This document shows positions 12,701 through 23,651 of a stretch of DNA of 64,000 bases, in pieces. Below the pieces are notes generated by a model. It saw nothing but the letters and a program-made list of their open reading frames with translations. It had not been told where the DNA came from and did not search any database. The translations under genes and the position numbers were made by a program. Numbering within the stretch: the stretch's first letter is position 1; each line of letters starts with the position of its first letter. The stretch lies in assembly GCA_025201705.1 (NCBI GenBank), contig MU616587.1:31929-95928 (forward strand), in the 5' to 3' direction. The stretch is from Dissophora ornata (lineage: Eukaryota > Mortierellomycota > Mortierellomycetes > Mortierellales > Mortierellaceae).

Positions 12701-13912
12701 ATGCAGCAAGAACATCTCCAAAAGCAACAACAACAGCAGATCCAAGTTCAGCATGAAAAATGGCAGGAGCGCAAACGCATGCTAAAGGAGCAGGAGCAGC
12801 TGACGCAGAGGCAGGTTATGCAACAGAAGGATCTCGAGAAACAGCACGAGTCACAGCAACAACAACAACAACAGGAGCAACAACAGCAACAGCAACAGCA
12901 TCATCTCCCGGATATGTCAAATTTGGTGTCGTCCATGGCGTCTGTCTCTTTGAACACTACCAATCGCACCGTCCTTGCTTCGACAGGTCAAAATCATCAG
13001 CAGCAGCAACAACAACAACAACAGACGAACGCTTACAGGGGACCCCTCTCTGGCGCTGGCGCAGGTCAACGAACGGCTGCCAGCTCTCCTTCGGCTATGT
13101 TGAACACTGGGGGCGCAGATCACTTTTCACCCATGGCAGGTAGTCGGCCCAGCATGGACGCGCAAGACTGGCCTACGTCTGGTGGACAATGGTTACATTC
13201 ATCAGCCATGTCGTCACCAGGGACTTCATTCCAGACCTCGTTCTCTTCTACGACTCCCTCGGTGGGCTCGGATGCGTCTTTGACAGCACCCCTCACGCCA
13301 TCAGTGCCTATCAAGTCTGCTCGCCGGGCAGCCATGAACGGAAGTGGAACACCATCATCTTCAACATCTGCCGGTTCAACATCCAAAACTACTGGTGCTA
13401 AGGCACGTCGAACTTCCATCAACAGTCTGCCGCCTGGCCAAAAGCCAGAACTACTACCAAAGCCAACACGATTCAGGATGAAGGATGGAACAGGGACATT
13501 GGTGGCGGGTGAGGAAGAAGCTTTCAATAAGAAATTCCCTAGCGCCGATCTAGGCGATGATTTAATGCAGCCGCCGTTGCTACCGTCTTCATCAAGGGAT
13601 GGTGACGTGATTTCAGGCTATGGCTACAACGCTCCATCGTTCGTGAATGGCAGTTCCGGTCATAACGCACAGCAAACAATGCCTCGCACTGTGAGTTCTG
13701 AAGTAGGGGAGGACGAGGAAGAAGAGGAGGAGACACTTGTCCGATCGAAACGGCGCCAATATAACATTGCTGGAGTGATTCCAGCATCGTCCACACACTC
13801 CTATGTGCATCATGGAAAGCAATTGGGGTCCCAAAATGATGCAGAGGAACCAATAGCGCCGGTGGAGTCTGTGCGTGAACGGATACAGAGAATGAATAGA
13901 GGAATGCATTAA
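9702..13912 (+). CDS. NAK-family Ser/Thr kinase (Ark1/Prk1/Akl1, AAK1/BIKE-like) with polyQ tail
   Basis: Kinases of this family phosphorylate endocytic adaptors and regulate actin patches and clathrin coats. join(9702..9932,10018..10123,10253..10341,10451..10712,10823..10966,11075..11172,11249..13912), 1197 aa, all phases closed. The N-terminal kinase domain (about residues 25-310) shows [17 protein letters not shown] (Lys), [34 protein letters not shown], the [10 protein letters not shown] segment and [19 protein letters not shown] and the TLQYRAPEM segment are characteristic of NAK kinases. The C-terminal 890 residues are one exon of low-complexity Ser/Pro/Thr sequence with a Gln-rich coiled segment (about 12600-13025) and a conserved-looking basic patch ([15 protein letters not shown]). 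The tail is probably an interaction scaffold, as in AAK1. Which yeast paralogue it matches cannot be settled. Confidence 0.88.
12604..13026 (+). repeat. CAG/CAA polyglutamine-coding microsatellite
   Basis: Within the NAK kinase last exon there are several runs of mixed CAG and CAA codons, the longest about 9 codons, separated by short charged stretches that would form a coiled coil. The mixed codons slow slippage, but length variation between strains is likely. Confidence 0.8.
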
Positions 13913-14285
13913 ATGGTTGTTAGTAGTAATATATACCTTCCTCCATCACGTTTATCAAATATAATAAAGGACGGGGTGACCCTTGGTAGGCGCCTTGCCA
14001 GCAGAGTATGCCTCCAAGCTACAGAGGAGCCGGCGTAGGTGTTCATTCCCCTGATGCTTGAGAAGAGGCTGAAGTTTATGGAGGAGGTCGAAGACTACAC
14101 GCATTCTTTGTAGTGACAAGCCTTTTTCGATCTGCGATCATTTGTTTGAGATTTCGGTGGCGCAATTGAAGTAAAGGTCTCAGCGGGGTTTGGAATGCCG
14201 TGTCCTAAAAAAAAAAAAAAAAAGAAAAAAGAAAATAATAATAATAATCCCTTCATCCATCCATCGGCCATTGTTTTCTCCTAGA
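13913..14285. other. Intergenic, kinase 3' UTR to NUFIP start
   Basis: Contains an AATAAAGG-like polyadenylation signal near 13962, an A tract at 14208-14223 and a short ATA microsatellite at 14235-14246. The frame upstream of the ATG at 14286 is open but lysine- and isoleucine-rich because of the A tract, so I did not use it as the start. Confidence 0.45.
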
Positions 14286-16425
14286 ATGGACCCGTACTAC
14301 TTTTCTCAGCAAGACCAAGGACATGATGGCCATTTTCCATCGCAACAATATCAACCGGGACAACAGCAGCAACATAGTCGGGGGTCCGTTGCATTGACTT
14401 CAGATCATGTTTATCACCAACAGTTTCAGCAGCACCAGCAATACCTGCAGTACCTTCAGCTCCAGCAACAACGACAAACTCCCTCGCAGGTGCGGATAGC
14501 GACATCTTCCTCCACGACAGCTCTCCCGCCGTCCTACAGCACACCTTTGCCACCTCCAAAATCAAAGCAGACGGCAGGGGCGCGGAAAGCACAACCCAAC
14601 AGTAGCATGAATCAATCACAGTACCAAGCTCAGTACCAGTTATCTATGCAGATTGGTGCAGCAGCTGCCTCGGCTGCTACTGCTGCTTTGTTGCAGTTCG
14701 GTTATCCGGGTACTTCAAGGACATCTACATTGTCTACAGAGGCGTCATCGCTGGCCAACGCCGGTGCAGAGAGTGGCATCGATCCTTCACCGTCACAGGA
14801 ATGGTTTTCGACTTATGAAACGCCCACGCTTCAGCAAAGGATGGCAGCCACAACGGCAATGAATGCTCCGCCCCCACAAAGGGCCTCTCATGGGAATAGC
14901 AATGGCCGACGCAATAACAATAACAACCCACATCCACAACATCAGCTGCAGCAGAGGAATAACTGGAACAATAGAGGGAAGCAGCAACAACACAAAAAAC
15001 CAGATCACATGAAGGATCCAGCGGGCAATATGGACGCTGCGGCTGCAAAGGAGCCAACCGGGTTCCATTGCGACGCCTGTGATGTCACATTTCATAAAGA
15101 GGCCAAGCTCATGGCCCATATCGCCGCACATAGATCATGTCCAGACTGTCAATATTCGGCCTCACCCAGTCTGGTAACCGATCACCGCAAGCTTATCCAT
15201 GGATCTAAGGATGGACCTGTTGAACCATCTGCATTATCGCCAGCACTACCTATAGCGACAGCAGCGAAAGCGACAGCGGCTTCAGTTATTTCCACCACTA
15301 CCTCTACGACGGCCAAACTGGGCTTTCACCATGCAAGGAATCAAGGACCCAAACCGATCGTCAATCATGAGCTCCTGCATCCTCTTGCGCCCACCTTGAA
15401 CACCCCAGAGGAGATCGCGGCATGGATTGCGCAGCGGCGGAAGGCATGGCCAACGGAAGCTAACATTCTGAAGAAGGTATATTGGAAAGCTCGCCTCCAT
15501 ATAAGCGGCATTTATTACCGTGGAAGCATTGGCGCTCATATAGATCTATGTTTTATCTCAATTGCGGGGACCTTAGGCACAAGACCGGCAAGATATGATC
15601 GCCAAGGGCCAGGTCATCGAAGAGGCTTCCAGTAAAGGTTTCAACGGCAAAGAGAAACGACGCATGAATGATAACGACCGTGGAAGCAACAACAAACGGG
15701 GACAACAATCGACCACGACACCCGAAGTCGATGGTATACTTGCCAAGAAGGCGAAGATCGAGGATGCTGGATCCACCACTATTATGGCCGATGGGTTGGT
15801 TGCATATGCCTCATCGAATGAGTTGAGTGACAATGAGGATGCTGACGAGAATATGGATCCAGTAAAGGATGCCATCTCCTCCAAGGATCCCAGTATCATG
15901 GGCAAGCTTGTACTCCCAAAAGAGAGATCAACCCGGCCAAAGAAACCCTGCAAGTACTTTCTACGAGGCAATTGTACTCGAGGAGACAAGTGCATTTTTT
16001 CCCATGACCCTTCGCTAACTGTATGTTTTGAATGTTCATTTTGGTTTCTTGGTGAATCTTCTCAATGCTGGTCTGAGACACTAATTCTTCCTCTGTCTTC
16101 ACACTCTGTCACTCTGTTGCGCGCAGAACAAGGTTCAGAAGGTTCAACGCGTCTCGCCAAAGAAGGAAGTTTTCAGGTCTCGTCCATCGTTGCTCCAAAT
16201 GGTATGCCAGTTGGAATTGGACCAGTCTTCTCGGCATCATTAATGCTTTACTACCAAACTAACCTTGCAAGGCACGTCTTCAAATGTTTTTGAAATACCT
16301 AGCTTTTATCAGGAGAGATCAAACAAGAAAAGAACAAGCTGTTGGAAGCGATACGTTACATTGTCGAGAACAACTTTTTTGAAAAACGTGAACCATCTGG
16401 GATGCTCGTTGAGGAATTGGCATAA
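14286..16425 (+). CDS. NUFIP1/Rsa1-type box C/D snoRNP assembly factor (C2H2 + CCCH zinc fingers)
   Basis: NUFIP1/Rsa1 proteins bridge Snu13/15.5K and R2TP during box C/D snoRNP assembly. join(14286..15476,15577..16020,16127..16201,16303..16425), 610 aa, phases closed. The N-terminus is Gln/Ser-rich. A C2H2 finger (CDACDVTFHKEAKLMAHIAAH, key Cys/His intact) is followed by a second cysteine pair and a TDHRKLIHG segment. The NUFIP1 signature TPEEIAAWIAQRRKAWPT lies at the end of exon 1. Near the C-terminus a CCCH finger (CKYFLRGNC, then C, then FSH) precedes a short conserved helix ending EIKQEKNKLLEAIRYIVENN. The CCCH finger plus C-terminal helix is the arrangement I recall from fungal NUFIP proteins. 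The last intron (16202-16302) was placed by phase and by this helix. Confidence 0.83.
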
Positions 16426-16913
16426 CAATAGACGACATTTTTGAAGAATCTATGTAAAGTACAAATCAAAATATATGCCATATATCAATGCCCCACACAT
16501 GGCTTGTCCAAGAGTTCTGGCTTATGCTTGTGCATACCTTACATTATGAAGGCAGTTTGGGGTCTTAAAACACATACATGTTGCTTGCGAACCTGTGCCT
16601 CACCAACAAAGGCATCCCAGGACTGCCTGTTGCGATTTCATTATCGTGTTTCGTGTTTCGTGTGTTGACTTGCGATTCTTGCCACCATTGCGGACGCTCA
16701 TTCTGAAGCTTAATAAGGGACATGGAGCGAAGTTTTGATGCAGTATAAGGTGACTTTGGGGGAAGATAGGGAGGACTACGAGATTTGGCCGCAAACTGCA
16801 AAGATGTGCAGCGTTGATAGGATCGACACATTTCACCCTGGTTGCTTATTTTCATCCCTTCATTCACGTCAATGTTCTGACCGATTTATTTCATGGATCG
16901 CCATTTTCAGCTC
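16426..16913. other. Convergent intergenic, 3' ends of NUFIP and PDCD2/Tsr4 genes
   Basis: Two genes end facing each other here. No coding signal beyond short chance frames. Confidence 0.5.
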
Positions 16914-19088
16914 TTACTTAGATGACACGGAGACATTGAGACCAGTGGTCATGTTGCCCCCTTGCATTCCATCCTCAGAAAAGTGCTGGACCAGCGCGAT
17001 CTCGTGTTGGTAATGTTTGCCTTCAACATGGCAGTTGTCCTTGCACGAGTACACGAGCACTGTTCCAAAATCCAGTGCATCTGTCGCAGAGTGGTCAATT
17101 GAAAGATAGTTGAGCAGTTGTGGCAAGATCTACGTAAACAGATATTTCACACACCAGTGATTAGTTCGCAGGGTCATCTAACTAGCATATGAAAACGACT
17201 TTGTGAAGCTGCTCTGCAAAGCCAACATCCTTACCTGAAATTCAAAGGTTCGCTCGTGACCGCAGTCTGGGCATGGAGGAACATCGTCTGGCTTTGGGAT
17301 ACCAACATCACTGACATACAGAGGCTCAGGGTTGGCGAGCTCGTATTCCATGCGTGCATACCTGTCATAAACAAGGATGTGTTAGCAGTACGAAATTGTC
17401 TTGGTCAAAGATTCGTCAGCGTAGCAGTCAGTCACATACCTTAAAACCTGATCCGGATACAATGCCACCCTCTTTTGAAACGTCAAGAAGGCTGCATCAA
17501 TGTCTGTCTTCGTGTTCTCGTAGACCTCATCTCCAACAGGAACCAACGCATTCATTGAATTCTCTGCGCCCTCTAGCGATTTGCTAACATCTGTAGCAAT
17601 GACATTCTTTTCTCTCTTAGCCTTCAATTTCGCTGCTTTTACTTCCCATCCTTCCTCCGCCTCCTGCTCATCGCCAGAACTTTCGTCTGCCAGACCCTCA
17701 TCAATGGCCTCTTGATCAAACACTTCCGCCTCGCTAATAATCTCAAACTCAGGGAACCGGTTCATGCGCTCGACCAATTTGTAGTCGATATCAAGTTTGT
17801 TAGCGTAATCTTGCTGCTCCTTGGTCAACGTCTGAGTCAACGCGCCGTGTTGGCTCATGCGTTTCTCGACAGTGTTTAGGCTCTCGTCGTCGTCGTGCTT
17901 TCCCTCGCTCTCTTCTTTTCCCTCGTCCTCCATCTTACTTTGCTGCAGCGCTGTATTGCTGGATATGGAGAGATCAGCGAGGCCAGAGTCGAGTGTTATA
18001 GTCGATGAGACTGGAGGCTTGGTGCCGCAAAGCTGTTTGTGGAGGCCTTTTACCCAGTGAATGGTTTGATGATCCGGCCCACAATATGTCACTTTGTGGC
18101 ATTTGGAGCAAACTTTGGGTCCATACATTCCACAGACAAAGCAAGTCTTTGCTAAAGCAGCATAGTGTCGAAACGAAAGATGTCACAGCAGTTGGTGAGT
18201 ATCCCTGTAATATCTCAAAGTTATCTTCTGTTCCATCTGTCCGCACCACTTATAGTCCTGAACGAACGCGTCCTTTGCCTTGAAGAGTGTACCATGTTTA
18301 CTGCTTGGGAATGGTAACCAGCCTGCATTCTCTTCTTCGGCGTTTTCATCATCCTTTGATACAGGTGTGTAATAGGGGTTGTACTGGCCAAGTTGGCTTC
18401 TTACGACCTTGAAGCTATAGCGTGCAGGGCAAAAGATATATCGAGCTGTTGTTAGCCCGCATTCCGGGGAACCTGTAAATCCGCTTGGTAGATCGTAAAG
18501 ATAGTATCAGCCCTCGAACTTACGATCCACTAGGAGACTTTTTGTGGCAAGCTCCGTTCTTGCAGCAAAACACGTAAATCACACGATGGAACGCTTCCAC
18601 AGGATGGTCCTCTGGCGAGTATAGCTGTAACACGTCAACATCATGGAAACTGAAGCAGTTTAGGCGCCATATTTCGGCCCATGTAACAATTCGTCCCTCA
18701 GCTTGAATAAACTAAGTCCAGAAATTGGACGACACCCACCTGGAGTAAAAATGGCATAGGCTTGTGGCACTGGTCGCACAGAGTATCCTTCGAATCCAGA
18801 ACATGCTCGGGGTTCAACCAGAGCTTTACCAGGACAAGGGAAATGAGTAAAGATTCAAGACGCCAAGCTTATAGAACGCTTTGGCCTCAAGAGGAAGATT
18901 CATTGCAACAAGGAAAAAAAACCCCTCCTTGAACGTACTGGAAAGCCGCCGATCTTTGAGCAGAAGTCCTCAGGGAGTAGTGGTCCATGTTCCTCAAAGT
19001 CCACAGGCTCCGCAAATCCTAGCATGACTGGCGCTTCTTCCTCTCCCTTTGCATGGTTGACGTGATGTTGACTTGCTGCGTCCGACAT
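16914..19088 (-). CDS. PDCD2/Tsr4 family ribosomal-protein chaperone
   Basis: Tsr4/PDCD2 proteins co-translationally chaperone uS5 (Rps2) for 40S assembly. complement(join(16914..17129,17235..17361,17440..18151,18293..18414,18524..18624,18740..18823,18939..19088)), 503 aa, every phase closed. The N-terminal TYPP-type motif is VMLGFAEPVD, then SKIGGFP and LWLNPEHVL across intron 1. DTLCDQCHKPMPFLLQ and VFCCKNGACHKKS follow. A MYND-like zinc cluster (CFVCGMYGPKVCSKC, then YCGPDHQTIHW, then H and C) sits mid-protein. The C-terminal PDCD2_C domain shows FPEFEIISEAE, VLRYARMEYELANPEPLYV, CPDCGHERTFEFQILPQLL and a final VLVYSC segment. An acidic linker lies between the halves. The long exon (17440-18151) includes the whole linker. 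Shares a 218-bp promoter with the syntaxin gene on the other strand. Confidence 0.88.
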
Positions 19089-19306
19089 TTACTCTTTCAA
19101 AGAATCCAAGTTTGGTGAAAATAAGAAAAATTTCATTTGCTTCTTGTGTTGCATGTTTTCATGTTTTTCCATGGAACCCTTAAGCCAACCTCCACAATTG
19201 TCAATCGAAAATTTAAGGCGCGAAAATGCCTGTTGAAAAAAAAATGAAAGGCAGGACCAGCATCATCATCGAACCAGGAGTAAGAAGCATTCGACATTAC
19301 ATAATA

Positions 19307-20414
19307 ATGGAGGACCCGTTTATCCTCATCAAAAAGTAACGTCATTTATCAGGTCGCATGCTGCAGGTGTCTCTGCTGCCTTTGTTCCTAACTCGTGTTA
19401 TACTTCGGCTCTTCAGCGACGTTCTATCGTCCCTCAGTAATGCATCCACGTTATACGAGAGCTGGAAACGAATTCTCCAAACAGTCACCTCAGCTGAGAA
19501 TGAGGAGCTGGTGAAGACAAATGAAGAGCTGCACCAGGTACTTGCCAGCATTGAGCAGGACTTGGAGGATTTGGATGACGCCGTCAGAGCAGTCGTTGAG
19601 AATCCAGAAAGATTCAATCTAACAAACAGGGAGTCCAACGCCAGGAAGCAGTTTGTGGATCAGACAAGACGAAAAGTTCAGGTATGGCCATCAAAGGACT
19701 TCTCGCTGTGGCAGATAGCAGCGGACATGTGTGGAGCAAGAGTGAATAACATTGGGATATCTCTGTTTCTTTTCAGAATATGAAATCGAAGCTGGATCAG
19801 CCTGTGAAGATCGGAAGCGCTCAACTGGATCGTTTGACACTACTGGAGGATGCAGGGACGTCAAGTCCAAGAGGGTATCAGAAGCCAACACGCCGTGAGA
19901 ATATGATGTACAGCAATGCAAAGTTTGTGGAGCAAGAGGCACAACAACAGCAGGTATAGCAAGTGAAAACCCTATGACAAGACAGGTCAGGCCTTGCATC
20001 ATTGAATCATCGATTCTGCTCCTGCATTAACAATTCGCGTTGCGCTCAATGACAGATGTTGATGCAAGAACAGGATCAACAACTAGATGGCGTCATGCAT
20101 ACAGTGTTGAACATGAGGGAGATTGCCTCTACAATGAACAGCGAACTGAATGATCAATCTATGCTACTGGATGATTTGGATGAGCACGTGGACGCGACTT
20201 CTGGGCGGCTGCAGGCGGCCATGAGAAGGATGAATCATTTTATCAAACAGAACGAAGGTGAGATGGTGCCCATTGACAGAGAGAACTCCTTGCTATTAGC
20301 GAGGTTAACTTTGCGGCTGATTGTTGTAAACTTCTAGAGACAAAATCGACCTGTTGCATCGGAATCCTGATCATGGTCCTTATCATCATGTTGATCCTGG
20401 TTGTCGCCCTGTAG
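19307..20414 (+). CDS. Syntaxin-6/Tlg1-type t-SNARE
   Basis: SNARE for endosome-to-trans-Golgi traffic. join(19307..19335,19417..19681,19777..19953,20056..20257,20338..20414), 249 aa, phases closed. A 29-nt first exon encodes MEDPFILIK, matching the conserved MEDPF start of syntaxin-6; the next exon carries the N-terminal three-helix bundle (LYESWKRILQ, LDDAVRAVVENPERFNLT). The SNARE motif is QDQQLDGVMHTVLNMREIA to MRRMNHFIKQNE, with the zero-layer position best fitted by the Gln in EQDQQLD or DQSMLLD (heptad register not computed). A C-terminal membrane anchor of about 20 aliphatic residues ends the protein after two cysteines, possible palmitoylation sites. Confidence 0.88.
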
Positions 20415-20968
20415 TCGGCTACCTGCTCTATAGTTTTTAGAAGAGCTATGCTTAGCTACCAAACGCTTCGCCCATTCACTGTGCACACATCATCATCATT
20501 TCCCCTCACTCGATCACTCTTAATCCGTGGCAGTAAATCCTCACTTCAGTCAGTGCCAACGCGTTGCCTCTTTTCTGTATCGATGGAGAAGCACCCTATG
20601 ATAAAGCCAGTTAAGAAGAATGCTTGACACTTTAAAAACTCCAAATATACGTGATTGCTAGACGACTGCAATAACAAGCAGCATGGTACAGAAGCCAACC
20701 TTCAAGGTGGTCTAGGGCTCTTGGCTTAGGATTTTTAGGTCATTATCCTTCTGAAGAGTAATAGTCGTGTGGGCTGCCTGAGTGACACCCGTCTTTGACG
20801 AATATGGCCCAGAGCAACAATTGCGTCTTCCTAGGATGCTGGTGTAACACAACTTTGTGGTCACAGCATCCTAGAAACTATGGCACCATCAATGACACAT
20901 CCTGTAAACATTCTTTCAGCTGACAGCATGCCAGTCTTTACCCATTAGTCGCAATAACGCGTACCTCG

Positions 20969-21520
20969 TACTTTCCAGATTATACATGTCGTTCTCGATG
21001 ATTCGACACAGCCTTGCGGGCATGGACACAGAATATCGAAATAGTCATACCATCAGCGCTCTGGTCTTGAAGCAATAATCATAAAACACGTATTTCGTAG
21101 TTTACAGAGGAGCATGTCCATGTCCCCGCTACCCCTCCGGTAACTATTCCTCGTCCAAGTGCCGATTATCGCGCTCAAGCCATTATTGATGGAAATGGAA
21201 AGTTTGAAGGAAAATGGGGAATGGTGGTTGGTTGGCTGCATGAGATAGAGGATGAGTATGGGAGATCCACTCCCCACTCTTGCGTCATCACGCCTTTAAA
21301 AGATACCGAAAAAACAATATTGCACAGCTATCCAAGGAGGGGTAGTAGAACATAGATAGGCTCTTTGGTCGTATAGAAACCTTCACCTATTTTGTAGTTT
21401 CCAGACTATGCATGTCGTTCTCGATGACTTGACGTAGATTTTCGAGCGTGGATAAAGGTTTGCGTGGATAAAACACGTATTTCATAGATTTCAGAATACA
21501 CATGTCGCTCGACACAGCTG
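20969..21520. repeat. Diverged repeat family A (four copies)
   Basis: Related segments of about 40-50 bp near 20969-21018, 21082-21120, 21394-21443 and 21466-21520. They share ACACGTATTTCGTAGTTT-like and CATGTCGTTCTCGATGA-like blocks, the second followed by TTGACRYAG-like sequence. Spacing is irregular, so this is not a simple tandem array. Confidence 0.6.
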
Positions 21521-21799
21521 CGAGCGTGCCTGTCGCGCGCTGAACCTTCATTACCTGGGTGCTGTAGAAATTGTAATTTATTGCCTCTGTCCCACTTGCA
21601 CACATTTCCCTGCCTGGTTCACTTTCTTACCACACATTACAGACTAGTACATATGGTCATCTACTCCCTGTTTCCTCTGTGTCAAAGTCAGGAGTAGTAT
21701 GCAATGGTCTCAACCTTTGGAGAGGTCTCAGAGACTCTGAACATCGAGGACGATTTTTAGAACTGAGGGTATCTCATATCTCGCGATTTGCAGTCGGTA

Positions 21800-22640
21800 T
21801 ACCATATGTTAAATCTTTACGCGCCTGGCACAACTGCCGGTAAGCTGATGCAACCACTACAACAGTAGTTTGAGTAGCACACTCGACGCATTGATCTGTG
21901 TAGGTAAAGGGTCTCGCTGAATCTGTAGAACACAAATCTCACTGTTTCCATAGGACATGTCAATTTTTAACACGCGCACAGTTGCCAGTGAGTCGAGAGT
22001 TGGCATAGATTCTAATATATGTCTTGCAATTCGATAGATGCTATTTTTGCTGGTGATGGTGTATGAATGCATAGGATACATTTCTCGCAGCTACCACACA
22101 TGTTATTTCTTTACGCGCTTGGCACAATTGCAGGCAAAGTCATTTTTTTACGTGTTTGGCAAAATTGCTGGTATCTCACAATTCAATAGGCGATATTTTT
22201 GGCTGGCGATGGCGCATGGATGCATGGAACATGTTCCTCGCTGCTACCACATAGCACGTCATTTTTCACACGCTTGGCACAATTGCCGTCCAGCATGGAT
22301 TTTAAACCGTTTCTCGCGACTCGATAAATGCTATTTTTGCTAGTGATCGTGCATGAATGCATATAGTCATTTTTTACACGCTTGCCACAATTAATTGCCA
22401 GCGAGTTGAAAGTTGGCATGGATCCTAAGCCGTATCTCATACAATAATTGTTTGGCTGTACCAGATCGCAGGTAGTTTTTACACACTCGGCACATTGATC
22501 TGTCAGCAAAAAGACAACGTCTCGCGATTTGAAGTCGACAGGCGACATCTTTGCTCGTAATGGGTGGTACGTGGATGTCAAGATCACATACCCTGCGGTT
22601 ACCAGACGAGAGGCACAATTGTCGGCTGAAATCACAACAA
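21800..22640. repeat. Diverged repeat family B (degenerate tandem units of about 140-215 bp)
   Basis: A block resembling ACACGCTTGGCACAATTGCC recurs near 21819, 21968, 22112, 22150, 22270, 22375 and 22481. A second block resembling GCTATTTTTGCTGGTGATGG recurs near 22037, 22190, 22328 and 22545, so the unit spacing is about 153, 138 and 217 bp. On the minus strand adjacent units read in compatible frames, giving recurring NCxKRVKND and TITSKNSIYR-like peptides (22183-22665). Copies differ by many substitutions, so the array is old. Confidence 0.65.
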
Positions 22641-22648
22641 ACATGACT

Positions 22649-23490
22649 TTATTGCTTTGAGTCATTGACGCGGATCATCCGTGGTGTGGTTGATTTCTGC
22701 TCTGCAGCCACGATTTCGTAGGATGGCGGTTCCTCGCCCAACTGGCTCTTCAATCTTTCTTTCACCGTCGCTCTCCTAATGAAATTGCTTAGAGAGTTAG
22801 AACCGGAGTGCCAATGCTTAATGCACGTAGCAAGAGGCATATCAAACGCTGCCATAGCTCTTACGAATATCTATCCATCAGGTACAGCAGCTCAGATCCT
22901 GATCCCTCCAACCTTTTCTCGACAGACTTCATACCAGACTCCATGGCAATGGCTCCACCAAAGGCCAGGCCTACTAAGTTTCCGGCTTAAGAAGTCCAAG
23001 AATTAAGTCGGGAGTTAAGGCATAATGTGTGTGGCGCCATCAAAGACGGTGGAATAGAAAGCTCACTAAATTCATGGACGACAGGCATCATATTTACCGG
23101 TGCCAAAGGTCAAACATCTCAGGCGGCTCCACGAACGTGATCTGGCTGCATAGTGGAGAGTAGACAGGACAATACATTATTCATAAGGACTTCCATTTAC
23201 ATGCTGGATACCTAATCCTGGCATTGTCTATCCTACTCACCATAGGAAAAGGTGCACATTCCCAAGGTGATTGTCGAGGCAGCAGCTATGAGCAATGAGT
23301 AGTACCCGAATGATCAGTCTCCATTATCTCCCCCAAGACGTAAGGACAGCATAGAATTGCCTGAAACGACCGACGAACCAATGAGCGTGTGTTTAATGAC
23401 AGCATAACGAACGGCTGACCATTCTTCAGCTGTGAGTTCATGCTGCTCTAGCTTCTTGCGATAGTATTGCGATACACTTTCAGTGTTCAT
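22649..23490 (-). CDS. Small five-exon membrane protein, unrecognised
   Basis: No family recognised, but the structure is convincing: complement(join(22649..22775,22865..22985,23098..23145,23241..23285,23379..23490)), five exons that close in phase to a 150-aa protein with clean termini. None of the exons is long enough to stand out alone. The N-terminus is soluble and charged (YYRKKLEQHELTAEEWSAV). Two hydrophobic segments follow, AAASTITLGMCTFSY and AGNLVGLAFGGAIAMESG, both small-residue and glycine-rich as in small mitochondrial inner-membrane proteins. The tail is hydrophilic (SYEIVAAEQK). The first donor is GTTCGT, weaker than the others. It shares a 161-bp promoter with cytidylate kinase. 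A mitochondrial role is only a guess from segment character and neighbour. Confidence 0.7.
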
Positions 23491-23651
23491 GATGTTTCGA
23501 TGAGTAGTAATTCAACATTGTGTCGAGGCAATGCAGGGGGGTTTTTTGTAACCTTCTCTGTCTGTGTGCCGCTCACGTGACATACCTCCAACAAAGCGTT
23601 CATAATAGTTGAACCAGAGTTTCCGGAACAAACAACGAATTGTTCTGCAAC
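23491..23651. promoter_or_regulatory. Shared divergent promoter, membrane protein / cytidylate kinase
   Basis: Only 161 bp separate the two start codons, so both genes must share control sequence here. No specific factor site is claimed. Confidence 0.45.

Larger units (their letters stand above)
20415..22648. other. Gene-poor block with diverged repeats
   Basis: A 2.2-kb stretch between the 3' ends of the syntaxin gene and of the small membrane-protein gene. From about 20969 it is filled by two sets of diverged short repeats, described as separate features. No gene with family similarity is visible on either strand. Confidence 0.5.
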
